NCBI GenBank assembly: GCA_903881515.1
Contig: CAIRTN010000021.1
Span: forward strand, 1-40,582
Reading direction: 5' to 3'
DNA length: 40,582 nt
Source: an uncultured Rhodospirillales bacterium
GTDB lineage: Bacteria; Pseudomonadota; Alphaproteobacteria; Acetobacterales; Acetobacteraceae
The position numbers were made by a program, and so were the translations under genes. Positions within the stretch are counted from its first letter, which is position 1. Every line of letters starts with the position of its first letter. A model generated the notes under the pieces. The model was not told the DNA's origin. It saw only the letters and a program-made list of their open reading frames with translations, and did not search any database. Below, one piece after another: positions 40,565 to 40,582 of this stretch.

Positions 40565-40582
40565 GCTCGGGGTGTCGAATCC

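Noticed and set aside
40555-40582. tRNA-like end (GTCGAATCC) at the window edge
   Set aside because: Only a T-arm-like string is present, without acceptor or anticodon stems within the window.

Overview
The window is very GC-rich DNA from a proteobacterium, most likely an alphaproteobacterium of the Acetobacteraceae/Rhodospirillales type. This placement is inference. It rests on the strong G or C bias at third codon positions, an A/T-rich inverted repeat between convergent genes (about 23133-23233), and a proline/arginine-rich small reading frame (about 19192-19642). From memory, both elements recall Acetobacteraceae genomes. No rRNA, tRNA, CRISPR array, phage gene or intact insertion sequence was seen. 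The window is an accessory catabolic region: solute uptake, hydrolysis of acylated or peptide-like compounds, and organic-acid breakdown.

Left arm, minus strand, 1-7866: one compact operon. In transcription order it holds two peptide-type ABC permeases, their solute-binding protein, a GntR/FCD regulator, an 'amino acid synthesis' (PF06684) protein, an aldo/keto reductase, an unrecognised 586-residue protein and a gene cut by the window edge. It has no ABC ATPase gene. A perfect palindrome (7954-7963) lies in the divergent promoter region and is a good candidate operator.

Centre left, plus strand, 8020-19186: an alpha/beta hydrolase, then a nine-gene block with several overlapping starts and stops. 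It encodes an NMT1/SsuA-type ABC transporter (binding protein, ATPase, permease), a LeuC/LeuD-like hydro-lyase pair, an isocitrate lyase/PEP mutase-family protein, E1alpha, E1beta and an AcoC-type E2 of a 2-oxoacid or acetoin dehydrogenase, and a family-5 binding protein. The order import, hydration, C-C cleavage, oxidative decarboxylation suggests breakdown of a substituted maleate or malate. This resembles the 2,3-dimethylmaleate to 2,3-dimethylmalate to pyruvate plus propionate steps of anaerobic nicotinate fermentation. It is the best candidate for an undescribed pathway here.

Centre, 19187-27471: two short-chain dehydrogenases flank another family-5 binding protein. An A/T-rich inverted repeat follows, then an Fsr-type efflux pump on the minus strand, a LysR regulator divergent from a second MFS transporter, and the broken start of a further short-chain dehydrogenase.

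Right arm, plus strand, 27472-40564: a complete peptide-type ABC importer (binding protein, two permeases, fused double ATPase) sits between two M20-family proteins. The second of these lacks several expected metal ligands. A TetR gene on the minus strand faces a clear 24-base dyad. Beyond it are two paralogous amidohydrolases (COG1228-like, metal ligands intact) with a binding protein between them, and a 41-codon reading frame with a strong ribosome-binding site. Five family-5 binding proteins share two permease pairs and one ATPase gene, so some components are probably shared or lie outside the window.
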